The position numbers were made by a program, and so were the translations under genes. Shown here piece by piece: positions 36,247 through 45,000 of a stretch of DNA of 64,000 bases (position 1 is the first letter of the stretch; each line of letters opens with the position of its first letter). The notes beneath the pieces are model-generated. The model saw only the letters and a program-made list of their open reading frames with translations, did no database searches and had not been told where the DNA came from. The stretch covers positions 62,001 to 126,000 of the forward strand of contig NZ_CP043051.1 of NCBI RefSeq assembly GCF_008121495.1. The letters run 5' to 3'. The DNA is from Mediterraneibacter gnavus ATCC 29149 (GTDB taxonomy: Bacteria; Bacillota; Clostridia; Lachnospirales; Lachnospiraceae).

Positions 36247-38786
36247 GCTTCTTCCTCCTCTTGTTCTTTCCGTTTTCTCAGTGTCTCTAACAATTCCTCC
36301 TGAGACATCCGACTCACCTTCAGTCTCCGTTTCAGACTTTCATGGAGATATTCCACGCAGATCAGATAAAGCGCGATCACAATGATCGATGTGATCCACA
36401 ACACCAGAAATACCATTTTGGAACTGATACTGAACATCAGGATCAAAAAGATCAGCGGAATGATCAAGATCGCCGCAAATCCTCTGCGGATCCGTTTCTT
36501 ATAATTTCTCTCAAACCGTTCTGCCCTCTGGTACATCTCTTCCCGGAATGTTTTCTTGTCTGCCAGCGCACTCACAACTGCTGTCATACGGAATCTCTCT
36601 TTTGTCAGACCTTCCTCCTCACAGATCATCAGCTCAGTCTCTCCCAGTTTCTGGTCAAACATATGGTTCAGATTCAAAAGCCATGGACGTACGACAACTC
36701 CGATCAAAAGCGCAATCGGAACATACACTGCAAGACACAACAAATTCTCTGCATAATGGAATCCATATATTCCTGCTACCGCTTCTCTCATCGCATTGAT
36801 TCCGTATGTAAAAGGAAGCAGCGGATGCAGCTTCTGGAAAAACGCCGGTGTCATCTCGATCGGATAGGTTCCTGCAGAACCCGGAATCTGAATGATGACC
36901 AGAATTACACTGACTGCCTTTCCAATGTGTTTGAATGTAATAGAAAGCGCATAAATAATATTCACATATACAAAGGAAGTGAACAATCCTGCAAAAATAA
37001 ATGCCGCAGGTGACTTGCACTGGACTCCTAACAATAGCAGATCTCCCACACAGATGATCAGCGACTGTATCAGTCCCATCACCACATATAGCATCCATCT
37101 TCCGAAATAAGACTGAACTGCTGTAAACTTCGGCACGACTTCATCTTTATCAGACTCCAGTTTGAAAATTGCGATCAACACAATCCCCCCTACCCAGATG
37201 GCAAGGTTTGTATAGAACGGAGTCATGGCGCTTCCATAATTTTTCACCGGATAAAAGGACTCTGTTTTCAGAGCTACCGGTGCAGACATAAACTCCGAAA
37301 CTGCTTCCGAATCCAATCCTGTCAGATTCAGAAAATCCTGATAGGACTGGGAACTTCTGAGCGCATTCAGATCTGCTGTTACTGAATTCAGTTTTTCCTG
37401 TACTTTCTGAAGCGCATTTCCTGTACTCTCAAGTGCCGTCTTGGAGTCATTCAGGCTTGTATTGAGATTGTCAAGAATTCCTTTCGTCTGATCCACCAGT
37501 GGATCCACTCCGCTTAACACACCGGAGAGTTTTCCGGAAAGCTGTCCGAAAGAATCCAGAGATGTGTTCAGCCCTGGAAGTACATTCTGCTCAAAGCTGC
37601 CTTTGATTCCACGAAGCTGCTGCTGATTTTCCTTTACCAGACTGCCAATCTGCTGTGCTGTATCCGTTGCCGTCTGAGCCGCATTGCCGATTCCCGCATT
37701 TCCTGCCTGCAGACTATTCAAAAGCTCCTGATGTCTCTGGTTCTCTGCCTGCAGCTGTGCGATCAGATCTGATGCCGGACTGCCTGGTATGGCACTGTCC
37801 AGCTGTGAAAGCAGATCAATGATCTTTTCATTCAGCTGGATCACACTGTTGATGGAAGACATGGCACTGTCCACTTTTCCATTGACTGACTGAATCTTTT
37901 CATTCAGACTTCCCAAATCTGCCCCTGCGGAATTCCCGATGTCGGACAGAAGATTCTCCCCATCCGTCAGCGTTCCAGATAGTGCAGAAGAAAATGATGA
38001 GACACTGTTTCTTCCTGCCTGAAGTGCAAAAGCCCCTGCATCCAGAGCAGCAGCCCCTGAGGAAGCAGCGCTTTTCACCTGATCCATGGCAGACTGCACC
38101 TCTTTGATCTGCGCATCACTGTCCTGAAAGGTTGCCTGGAACTCAGACAGTATCTGCTGATAACTTGCGATATTGTCAGATACCTTCTGAATATCTGAAA
38201 CTACATTTTCCTGCAGCGAATCCAGATTGCCCGCTGCATCTGCAATCGAATCTTTAAAAATTTCTGAAACTGCTTCTGATGCAGCAGATACAAATGCCTC
38301 ATTGACCTGACTCTGCACCGCTGTCGCCCCACTGTCCGTAATTTTCGGTGCGATCGCATTTTTCTTCTCATTCAGATAATAAGTAAATTTAGGCTGTTCA
38401 ATCGTTCCCGTCAGTACACTGGTCAGGGATTCACTGAAATCTTCCGGAATCACGATCGCAGCATAATACTTGCCGGATTTCACCCCGTCTACAGCCTCTT
38501 CTTTTTTCACAAACTTCCAGCCCAGATCATGATTCTCCTTCAACTGATCTACAATCTCCTCACCTGCATTGAGCGAACCGGTAAGTTCATTTTCTGTTCC
38601 TTTATCCAGATTCGCCACCGCGATCTGAACTGCTCCCGTATTTCCATAGGGATCCATATTCGCAGCAATATTAAACCATGCGTACAGCGATGGGAGCAGA
38701 CAGACGCCGGCCACAACGATCATTGCGATTGGATTGTGAGCCAGCCGTCTCATATCCCTTTTTAAAATCTGAAATGCGCGCTTCAT
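36243..38786 (-). CDS. YhgE/Pip domain membrane protein (first of a pair), with C-terminal extension
   Basis: An 847-residue paralogue of the neighbouring protein. The N-terminus (AHNPIAMIVVAGVCLLPSLYAWF) and the C-terminal helix bundle (VWVGG-type segment NLAIWVGGIVLIAIFKLES) match it closely. It is longer because about 120 residues follow the helix bundle: a charged segment, two more helices (AAILIIPLIFLILMFSI and VFLVLWITSIIVIALYLICV) and an acidic tail ending EQEEEEA. ATG at 38786 with AAAGGAGG upstream. The pair could form a hetero-oligomer; this is inferred from overlap and similarity. Confidence 0.88.
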   Translation of the reverse strand: MKRAFQILKRDMRRLAHNPIAMIVVAGVCLLPSLYAWFNIAANMDPYGNTGAVQIAVANLDKGTENELTGSLNAGEEIVDQLKENHDLGWKFVKKEEAVDGVKSGKYYAAIVIPEDFSESLTSVLTGTIEQPKFTYYLNEKKNAIAPKITDSGATAVQSQVNEAFVSAASEAVSEIFKDSIADAAGNLDSLQENVVSDIQKVSDNIASYQQILSEFQATFQDSDAQIKEVQSAMDQVKSAASSGAAALDAGAFALQAGRNSVSSFSSALSGTLTDGENLLSDIGNSAGADLGSLNEKIQSVNGKVDSAMSSINSVIQLNEKIIDLLSQLDSAIPGSPASDLIAQLQAENQRHQELLNSLQAGNAGIGNAAQTATDTAQQIGSLVKENQQQLRGIKGSFEQNVLPGLNTSLDSFGQLSGKLSGVLSGVDPLVDQTKGILDNLNTSLNDSKTALESTGNALQKVQEKLNSVTADLNALRSSQSYQDFLNLTGLDSEAVSEFMSAPVALKTESFYPVKNYGSAMTPFYTNLAIWVGGIVLIAIFKLESDKDEVVPKFTAVQSYFGRWMLYVVMGLIQSLIICVGDLLLLGVQCKSPAAFIFAGLFTSFVYVNIIYALSITFKHIGKAVSVILVIIQIPGSAGTYPIEMTPAFFQKLHPLLPFTYGINAMREAVAGIYGFHYAENLLCLAVYVPIALLIGVVVRPWLLNLNHMFDQKLGETELMICEEEGLTKERFRMTAVVSALADKKTFREEMYQRAERFERNYKKRIRRGFAAILIIPLIFLILMFSISSKMVFLVLWITSIIVIALYLICVEYLHESLKRRLKVSRMSQEELLETLRKRKEQEEEEA

Positions 38787-38912
38787 CTTCAGCCTCCTTT
38801 AATAAACACTCTGTCCATAGTAGTGTATTGTATCATAAAAAGAACCATTTGGGCTATTGCAAAAAAGATGAATTTTGGTCAGAAATTTTACTCATTTTTA
38901 ACAACAAGCCAC

Positions 38913-40283
38913 TTATTTTCTGTTGATTATCTCTTTTTTATCAAACGGAAAGTATATTCCACCTTCCATTCTTTTTAACAACAGGCAGGCAATCACGGCT
39001 GAAACCAGTTCCGCCACCGGAAAACTGATCCAGATTCCCGCCGCTCCCATTGTTCGTGACAAAAGATATCCAAGCGGAAGGATAATGACCAGCTGGCGCA
39101 AAAGTGAAATGATCAGAGAATCTCCGCCCCGTCCCAGCGCTTCAAACACACCGGAAAAGATCACACCTGCTGACGACACCAAAAATCCAAGCGAAATCAA
39201 TCGCAGTGCCTCCATTCCTGCACGCATCAGCTCTGCATCTGCCTGGAACATACTCAGAATGATGTCCGGAATTGCCAGAGAAACAACCGTTCCCACCAGC
39301 ATCAGTACTGCCGCAGAAATCAGACTGTAGCGTATCGTATCCCGCACCCGTTTCTTTGATCCGGCTCCGTAGTTATATCCGATAATCGGCCGCATTCCCT
39401 GTACAATTCCATTCGCCGGCATATAAATAAATGTCTGAAGTTTGAAATAAATTCCAAGTACTGCTACATACGTATCCGAAAATGCAGCCAGGATTCCATT
39501 TAATCCGCCCACCAGAACAGACGGCATCGTCATCATCAGAGAAGACGGGATTCCGACCGAATATATCTGACGGATCAGCCGCCAGTCCAGATGCAGATAT
39601 TTGGGATGAATCGTAACACCCGGATTTTTTCGCAGATAAACAACAATATATAGAAGAAATGCGCTGATCTGCCCGATCACAGTTGCCACTGCCGCCCCTT
39701 TTACTCCCATTTCAGGAAATCCAAGAAGGCCGAAGATCAGGATCGGATCCAGGATAATATTAATCATTGCACCTGCTCCCAGAAGTATCATTGTCGTTTT
39801 CATTGCTCCGATGCCCTGATAGATTTTTTCCATCGCGATCTGAAGCAGAGAACCAAACGAAAAGCAAAGAACAATATACGTATAGTCACATGCCTGTTTC
39901 ATGACCTCGGGTTCCTTTGTAAATAATCCGATAAATGGTTCTGTGATCACAAGGCCCAGGATCACAAACAGTACACAATGGATCAGCGTAAGTGCCATCC
40001 CCATTGTAGCAGCCTCATTTGCCCGTTTCTGATCCTTTTTTCCCAGACTGATCGATAAGACGGAAGCAATCCCGACACCAATTCCGACTGCCACAGACAG
40101 CACGATATTCTGCAGCGGGAATGCCAGTGACACTGCCGTGAGAGCCCCTGTTCCCAGATACGATACATAAATACTGTCAATAATGTTATAAAGAGACTGC
40201 ACCAGCATGGACAATACCATCGGCAGAGACATGCTCATCAAAAGCGGAAAAATGTCCCTTGTCTCCATCTTGTTTGTTTCCAT
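38913..40283 (-). CDS. MATE-family efflux transporter with attenuator-like leader
   Basis: A 456-residue MATE protein starting METNKMETRDIFPLLMSMS at 40283, chosen because GGAGGG sits at the correct distance; an ATG 12 bases earlier overlaps that site. It has 12 helices in two halves (YNIIDSIYVSYLGTGAL and FKLQTFIYMPANGIVQGMRP). The closing lysine-rich end is KKEIINRK. It probably exports drugs or a metabolite. It is divergent from an ABC exporter and its leader RNA contains a complete terminator and an overlapping short reading frame, suggesting induced expression. Confidence 0.9.
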   Translation of the reverse strand: METNKMETRDIFPLLMSMSLPMVLSMLVQSLYNIIDSIYVSYLGTGALTAVSLAFPLQNIVLSVAVGIGVGIASVLSISLGKKDQKRANEAATMGMALTLIHCVLFVILGLVITEPFIGLFTKEPEVMKQACDYTYIVLCFSFGSLLQIAMEKIYQGIGAMKTTMILLGAGAMINIILDPILIFGLLGFPEMGVKGAAVATVIGQISAFLLYIVVYLRKNPGVTIHPKYLHLDWRLIRQIYSVGIPSSLMMTMPSVLVGGLNGILAAFSDTYVAVLGIYFKLQTFIYMPANGIVQGMRPIIGYNYGAGSKKRVRDTIRYSLISAAVLMLVGTVVSLAIPDIILSMFQADAELMRAGMEALRLISLGFLVSSAGVIFSGVFEALGRGGDSLIISLLRQLVIILPLGYLLSRTMGAAGIWISFPVAELVSAVIACLLLKRMEGGIYFPFDKKEIINRK

Positions 40284-40359
40284 AATACCCTCCATTCCTC
40301 AAAAAAAGCCATGTGTTTCTGTTTATTCTGAAACAGAAAAACCACATGGCTTTGTACAT
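40186..40359 (-). CDS. candidate leader reading frame of the MATE gene (57 codons, overlapping the start)
   Basis: From ATG 40359 the frame reads MYKAMWFFCFRINRN and continues through the terminator stem, past the MATE start codon in another frame, to a TAA at 40186. It is short and rich in aromatic residues (W, F, Y). The ribosome site is weak (AGG, four bases upstream). A ribosome stalled early on this frame would cover the 5' arm of the terminator at 40305-40353. Whether it is translated is unknown. Confidence 0.4.
   Translation of the reverse strand: MYKAMWFFCFRINRNTWLFLRNGGYYGNKQDGDKGHFSAFDEHVSADGIVHAGAVSL
40305..40353 (-). terminator. terminator/attenuator in the MATE leader
   Basis: On the minus strand AAAGCCATGTG pairs with CACATGGCTTT, with an inner TTTCTGTTT / AAACAGAAA stem, followed by a run of seven T. 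It lies between the promoter (40382-40410) and the MATE ribosome site, so transcripts would end here unless it is disrupted. Confidence 0.75.
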
Positions 40360-40381
40360 GACCTATTTTTTTAGCTTTGAC

Positions 40382-40410
40382 AGCATAGCATATCTTTTTC
40401 TTTCTGTCAA
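40382..40410 (-). promoter_or_regulatory. MATE promoter
   Basis: Perfect TTGACA (40405-40410), 17-base spacer, TATGCT (40382-40387) on the minus strand. The predicted leader from about 40375 to the MATE start is about 92 nt and carries the terminator. Confidence 0.7.
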
Positions 40411-40431
40411 TTGCTTTTTCCAGGATACGGC

Positions 40432-40460
40432 TTGTGTCTCATTTTTAATTATGATACTAT
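40432..40460 (+). promoter_or_regulatory. ABC exporter promoter, with an inverted repeat just downstream
   Basis: TTGTGT (40432-40437), 17-base spacer, TACTAT with an extended TGA (40455-40460). Downstream, ATGGAC (40469-40474) and GTCCAT (40484-40489) form an operator-like repeat over the start region. Confidence 0.45.
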
Positions 40461-40518
40461 GATTTCGTATGGACATCGAAGCGGTCCATCAGCATACAGA
40501 TAGAAAGAGGGGACATTT

Positions 40519-42240
40519 ATGCACACACTGAAAAAATTTATCCATTACTACGGTCCATATAAAGCCGTTTTCTTTCTGGACCTGATCTGTGCTACGATCA
40601 TCAGTCTGGTCGATCTGGCATATCCTCAGATCCTGCGTACCTGTACCAATACCTTGTTTACAAAAAGCAGTTCCTCTATTTTAAGCGCACTGCTTCCCAT
40701 TGCAGCCGGTCTTCTGATCATGTACCTGATCCAGAGCCTGTGCAAATATTATGTCAGCTATCAGGGGCATATGATGGGTGCTTATATGGAAAGGGATATG
40801 CGTCAGCAGCTTTTTGACCACTATGAAAAACTTTCTTTTTCTTATTATGATCAGAACAACTCCGGACAGATGATGAGCAAACTTGTCTCTGACTTGTTTG
40901 ATATTGCAGAATTTGCGCATCATGGACCGGAGAATCTGTTTATTTCCGTGATCAAGATCATCGGATCGTTCATCTTCCTCTTCCTGATCAACTGGAAGCT
41001 GGCAATTCCACTTCTGTTTCTGGTGTTTTGCATGTTTGCATTTTCTATGAGCCAGAACCGCCGAATGCAGTCTACCTTTATGGAAAACCGGAAGAAAATC
41101 GGAGATGTCAATTCCCGTCTGCAGGACACCCTCGCCGGAATCCGCGTGGTTCAGTCTTTCGCAAACGAGGATGTGGAAAAAGAAAAATTCCGCAAGAGCA
41201 ATCACAATTTTCTGCTCTCCAAGGATGCCAACTACAAATGCATGGGCAGTTTTATGGGCTATAACCTGTTTTTCCAGGGAATGATGTATCTTGTCACACT
41301 GGTATTCGGCGGCTACCTGATCGCAAAAGGAGAAATGCAGGCGACAGATCTTGCCATGTATGCACTGTATATCGGAATTTTCATCAGCCCGATTCAGATT
41401 CTGGTGGAGCTTACGGAAATGATTCAGAAAGGCTTCTCCGGATTCAAACGGTTCCTTGCCGTGATGGAGACAGAGCCGGAAATCCAGGATTCCCCGGATG
41501 CAAAGCCACTCAAAGACGTCCGCGGACTGGTTTCCTTCGAGGATGTATCCTTCCACTACAGTGATGACGATACCCTGGTATTATCCAACGTTTCCTTCCA
41601 GATTCCGGCAGGAAAATCCATTGCCCTTGCCGGTCCGTCAGGAAGCGGAAAAACTACAATCTGCTCCCTTCTGCCAAGATTTTATGATGTGAGCAGCGGA
41701 CGCATTACGATCGACGGCAAAGATATCCGTGATCTGACATTAGAGAGCCTGCGAAACCAGATTGGAATCGTACAGCAGGATGTCTATTTATTCTGCGGCA
41801 CAATCAAGGAAAATATCGCCTACGGAAAACCGAATGCCTCTATGGATGAGATCGTCGATGCTGCCAGAAAAGCAAATATTCACGATTTCATCGAAAGTCT
41901 GCCGGATGGCTATGACACCTTTGTGGGAGAACGCGGAACCCGTCTTTCCGGCGGTCAGAAACAGCGGATCTCCATTGCCCGCGTGTTCCTGAAAAATCCG
42001 CCGATCCTGATCCTTGATGAGGCCACCAGCGCACTGGACAACGAAAGTGAACGCTGGATTCAGCAGAGTCTGGAAGTTCTCGCTAAAAACAGAACAACCA
42101 TCACGATCGCACACCGACTCTCCACGATCCAGGGAGCAGACGAGATTCTTGTCATTGCTGACAATGGAATCGCAGAGCGGGGGACTCACGAAGAACTGAT
42201 CGAAAAAAACGGAATTTATGCGCACTATTTAAGAGCATAA
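40519..42240 (+). CDS. ABC exporter, fused permease and ATPase
   Basis: A 573-residue half-transporter. The first 300 residues hold six membrane helices, and the C-terminal part is the ATPase with Walker A GPSGSGKTT, Q-loop VQQDVYLF, signature LSGGQKQRIS and Walker B ILILDEATSALD. ATG at 40519 with GAGGGG upstream. As a single half-size gene it probably acts as a homodimer of the lipid/drug exporter type (MsbA/BmrA). It is divergent from the MATE pump. The substrate is unknown. Confidence 0.93.
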   Translation: MHTLKKFIHYYGPYKAVFFLDLICATIISLVDLAYPQILRTCTNTLFTKSSSSILSALLPIAAGLLIMYLIQSLCKYYVSYQGHMMGAYMERDMRQQLFDHYEKLSFSYYDQNNSGQMMSKLVSDLFDIAEFAHHGPENLFISVIKIIGSFIFLFLINWKLAIPLLFLVFCMFAFSMSQNRRMQSTFMENRKKIGDVNSRLQDTLAGIRVVQSFANEDVEKEKFRKSNHNFLLSKDANYKCMGSFMGYNLFFQGMMYLVTLVFGGYLIAKGEMQATDLAMYALYIGIFISPIQILVELTEMIQKGFSGFKRFLAVMETEPEIQDSPDAKPLKDVRGLVSFEDVSFHYSDDDTLVLSNVSFQIPAGKSIALAGPSGSGKTTICSLLPRFYDVSSGRITIDGKDIRDLTLESLRNQIGIVQQDVYLFCGTIKENIAYGKPNASMDEIVDAARKANIHDFIESLPDGYDTFVGERGTRLSGGQKQRISIARVFLKNPPILILDEATSALDNESERWIQQSLEVLAKNRTTITIAHRLSTIQGADEILVIADNGIAERGTHEELIEKNGIYAHYLRA

Positions 42241-42288
42241 AAAACGTACATCCTGTAAGGATAACTCTCCTTCTGGATGTACGTTTTT
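42241..42288. terminator. bidirectional terminator between the ABC exporter and rubrerythrin
   Basis: AAAACGTACATCC and GGATGTACGTTTTT pair over a 21-base loop. Both strands end in T runs. Confidence 0.85.
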
Positions 42289-42292
42289 CATT

Positions 42293-42835
42293 TTAGTAGT
42301 TTTCTGCGTGAACCTCAAAATAGCTCTGCGGGTGATTGCAGGTCGGACAAATTTCCGGTGCTTTTGTTCCGACTACAATGTGGCCACAATTGCGGCATTC
42401 CCATACCTTTACTTCACTTTTGGCAAATACTTCTGCCGTCTCCACATTCTTTAAGAGTGCACGATACCGTTCCTCATGATGTCTCTCAATCGCTGCTACC
42501 AGACGAAATCTTGCAGCCAGCTCCGGAAATCCTTCTTCCTCTGCTGTTTTTGCAAATCCGTCATACATATCTGTCCACTCGTAATTCTCTCCATCTGCTG
42601 CCGCTGCCAGATTCTGTGCCGTATCGCCGATTCCCTGAAGTTCTTTAAACCACATTTTTGCATGTTCTTTCTCATTGTTTGCCGTCTTCAGAAACAGATC
42701 TGCAATCTGCTCATATCCTTCCTTTTTGGCAACAGAAGCAAAATATGTATACTTGTTTCTTGCCTGTGATTCTCCTGCAAAAGCTGCCTCTAAGTTTTTC
42801 TCTGTCTGTGTTCCTGCATATTTGTTTTCTGACAT
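42293..42835 (-). CDS. rbr: rubrerythrin
   Basis: A 180-residue rubrerythrin. Residues 1-140 form the ferritin-like di-iron domain (E21 in [19 protein letters not shown], and ERHHEERY). The C-terminus is a rubredoxin domain with CRNCG (147-150) and CPTCN (163-166) binding one iron. It detoxifies hydrogen peroxide in anaerobes using electrons from NADH/rubredoxin. ATG at 42835 with AGAGGAGG upstream. No PerR-type box is evident at its promoter. Confidence 0.96.
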   Translation of the reverse strand: MSENKYAGTQTEKNLEAAFAGESQARNKYTYFASVAKKEGYEQIADLFLKTANNEKEHAKMWFKELQGIGDTAQNLAAAADGENYEWTDMYDGFAKTAEEEGFPELAARFRLVAAIERHHEERYRALLKNVETAEVFAKSEVKVWECRNCGHIVVGTKAPEICPTCNHPQSYFEVHAENY

Positions 42836-42867
42836 GATTCAAAACCTCCTCTTTTGATTTTAACTCT

Positions 42868-42897
42868 ATCTTACCACTATTTTCGGTCGGATATCAA
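42868..42897 (-). promoter_or_regulatory. rubrerythrin promoter
   Basis: TTGATA (42892-42897), 18-base spacer, TAAGAT (42868-42873) on the minus strand. Confidence 0.55.
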
Positions 42898-42904
42898 CTT
42901 AAGT

Positions 42905-43191
42905 TCAGAAATTTGAGAAATTCTTCCGCCTGTTTTTAAAGCATCTTTTCGTTATCTCCCTATCAGAACCTGCTTTCCGCAAAAAGCAAAACCATGCTTC
43001 CTGCATTGGCGTATCGTATTCATCTAATTCATTGTCAGTGTTTTTCCGAAGCGGCGCGGCCGGGTAATTAAAGTAACACGATTTCTTCTCTCCCACCACT
43101 CTTTTATAAATTGTGTTTTATCTACATAAAACAAATCGTTTATAATAATATCCTCAAATTCCTGATATCCAATTGATACTCTTCGTGCCAT
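42905..43191 (-). pseudogene. remnant of an AAA-ATPase-like gene (PF09820 type)
   Basis: From ATG 43191 the frame reads MARRVSIGYQEFEDI, then YVDKTQFIKEWW and ITRPRRFGKTLTMN, the N-terminus and Walker A of the predicted AAA-ATPase family often coupled to a nuclease domain. It stops at TAG 43024. In another frame just beyond lies ELDEYDTPMQEAW, which in intact members follows much later as the Walker B segment. So the middle has been deleted and the frame changed, and after about 30 more codons nothing recognisable remains. The stretch has weaker codon quality than its neighbours. The family reading is from memory. Confidence 0.65.
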
Positions 43192-43302
43192 ACCCTAGCC
43201 TCCCTTCTCTGCATAAATTCAATTATAGCCCTTTTCCTTCATAATCACAATGGAGATCTTCTTCCAACATCTGATAAGAAAAGAAACCATCAACAAACTC
43301 AA

Positions 43303-43342
43303 AAAATACGTCTCTTACAGTTTTACTGTAAAAGACGTATTT
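43303..43342 (-). terminator. ilvE terminator
   Basis: AAATACGTC and GACGTATTT flank an inner TTACAGT / ACTGTAA stem. The minus-strand tail is TTTTTTGAG. Confidence 0.8.
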
Positions 43343-43351
43343 TATACTGCC

Positions 43352-44377
43352 TTACTCGATCACCTGAATCCATCCTTTGGGTGCTTCAATCTGCCCCATC
43401 TGGATTCCTGTCAGTGTGTCATACAATTTCTGAATGGTCGGTCCCATCTTTTCCATTCCGCTCGGGAAGCAGATCTCTTTTCCGTGATCCACGATCTTTC
43501 CGACCGGAGAGATGACCGCCGCTGTTCCACACAGTCCGCACTCTGCAAACTCTTTCACTTCATCCAGATACACATCCCGCTCTTCCACTTCCAGACCAAG
43601 ATAATGCTCTGCCACATATAACAGAGAACGTCTTGTGATAGACGGCAGAATCGTATCAGAATGCGGTGTCACCACTTTATTGTCTTTTGTCACGAAAATA
43701 AAGTTTGCCCCGCCTGTCTCCTCAACTTTCGTTCTTGTTGCCGAATCTAAATACATGTTTTCATCATAGCCGTTCGCATGTGCTGTCACGATCGCATGAA
43801 GACTCATTGCATAATTCAGTCCGGCTTTGATATGTCCTGTTCCATGCGGCGCCGCACGGTCAAAATCAGATACACATAACGTCAATGGTTTTACTCCGCC
43901 TTTAAAGTACGGTCCGACAGGTGTCACAAACACCCGGAACTGATACTCATCTGCCGGCTTGACTCCGATGACCGGATTGCTTCCAAACATGTATGGGCGA
44001 ATATAAAGTGTTGCCCCGGAACCATACGGAGGCACATACGCTGCATTGGCTTTTACCACTTCTTTGACTGCCTCCAGAAAACGTTCTTCCGGAAATACCG
44101 GCATCTCCAAACGTCTCGCAGAATCTGCCATCCGGGCAGCATTGAGATCCGGTCTGAATACAACGATCTTACCGTCTTCTGTCGTATAAGCTTTCATTCC
44201 TTCAAATACAGTCTGTGCATACTGCAGGACTCCGGCACATTCATTGAGTACCACACCGGCGTCTTCTGTCAGTCCTCCCTCATCCCATTTTCCGTCTTTA
44301 TAATTGGAAACATATCTCTGTTCAGTCTGTACATAACCAAATCCGAGATTCTCCCAATCGATCTGTTTCTTCTCCAT
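43352..44377 (-). CDS. ilvE: branched-chain amino acid aminotransferase
   Basis: A 341-residue fold-type IV PLP enzyme starting MEKKQIDWENLGFGYVQTE at 44377, with GGAGGAG upstream; an ATG 15 bases earlier overlaps that site. The PLP lysine lies in GHIKAGLNYAMSL. It transfers amino groups between glutamate and the keto acids of leucine, isoleucine and valine. It is next to ilvBN but has its own promoter and an inverted repeat at its start. Length and motifs fit the larger IlvE type found in Firmicutes. Confidence 0.94.
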   Translation of the reverse strand: MEKKQIDWENLGFGYVQTEQRYVSNYKDGKWDEGGLTEDAGVVLNECAGVLQYAQTVFEGMKAYTTEDGKIVVFRPDLNAARMADSARRLEMPVFPEERFLEAVKEVVKANAAYVPPYGSGATLYIRPYMFGSNPVIGVKPADEYQFRVFVTPVGPYFKGGVKPLTLCVSDFDRAAPHGTGHIKAGLNYAMSLHAIVTAHANGYDENMYLDSATRTKVEETGGANFIFVTKDNKVVTPHSDTILPSITRRSLLYVAEHYLGLEVEERDVYLDEVKEFAECGLCGTAAVISPVGKIVDHGKEICFPSGMEKMGPTIQKLYDTLTGIQMGQIEAPKGWIQVIE

Positions 44378-44409
44378 CAAAAACTCCTCCATTCCTCAAT
44401 CGAACGTAT

Positions 44410-44429
44410 TTGCAACTTGTTTGTTGCAA
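44410..44429. repeat. perfect inverted repeat at the ilvE transcription start
   Basis: TTGCAAC-ttgttt-GTTGCAA, 7-bp perfect arms, touching the -10 and covering the predicted start. The placement suits a repressor operator or a leader hairpin. Confidence 0.6.
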
Positions 44430-44457
44430 TTATAATACTCTCACGCTCAAAAATCAA
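44429..44457 (-). promoter_or_regulatory. ilvE promoter
   Basis: TTGATT (44452-44457), 17-base spacer, perfect TATAAT (44429-44434) on the minus strand, in the gap after ilvN. Confidence 0.65.
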
Positions 44458-44473
44458 GAGTGCGCTCTGTTTT

Positions 44474-44986
44474 TTATCGTTCCATCATACTGATGGATTC
44501 AATCCCGACACTTCCGCCTCTGACGACTTCAATACTTTTGAATTCTTCTTTTATCAGCTTCACCACTGCGTCGTTTTTCGTCCCGGTCTGTACAAATTCC
44601 AGAAGCAGGCTGTCTCTGTCACAGTCGATCACTTTTCCTTTAAATGTCTCTGCGATCTGATGCAGCTCCACTTTCTGATCCAGTGTACACTTCCGGACTT
44701 TGATATAAAGGATTTCTTTCATCCGCACAAAAATATCTGTAAAATCGATGACCTTGATCACTTCTACCATTCGATTGAGCTGCTTTTTGATCTGCTCAAA
44801 TGTCTCATCATCACTGACTGTGGCGATTGTCATTCGGGATACCGTCGGATCTTCTGTGGTTCCTACTGTCAGACTGTCCAAGTTGTAGGATTTTCCGGAA
44901 AACAGACCGGAAATCTTAGAAAGCACTCCCACCTGATTTTCCACATACAGAGAAATCCATCTTTTTTTCATACTTTTATCTGCCAT
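44474..44986 (-). CDS. ilvN: acetolactate synthase small subunit
   Basis: A 170-residue regulatory subunit starting MADKSMKKRWISLYVENQVGVLSKISGLF, with an ACT domain in the first 80 residues (the valine-binding part) and a second ACT-like domain at the C-terminus. GGAGG lies upstream of ATG 44986, 14 bases after the ilvB stop. It binds the large subunit and gives feedback inhibition. Confidence 0.93.
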   Translation of the reverse strand: MADKSMKKRWISLYVENQVGVLSKISGLFSGKSYNLDSLTVGTTEDPTVSRMTIATVSDDETFEQIKKQLNRMVEVIKVIDFTDIFVRMKEILYIKVRKCTLDQKVELHQIAETFKGKVIDCDRDSLLLEFVQTGTKNDAVVKLIKEEFKSIEVVRGGSVGIESISMMER

Positions 44987-45000
44987 CGTCCGTCTTCCTC

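Noticed and set aside
34066-38786. Type VII secretion locus around the YhgE/Pip pair
   Set aside because: No WXG100, EssC or EsaA/EssA-like gene is nearby, so only the Pip domain itself is supported.
40681-41556. A 291-codon minus-strand frame within the ABC exporter
   Set aside because: Antisense of a clearly recognisable ATPase/permease; no ribosome site.
42905-43099. A separate 64-codon gene
   Set aside because: Only its middle (LDEYDTPMQEAW) resembles a protein, and it is better read as part of the broken ATPase gene.
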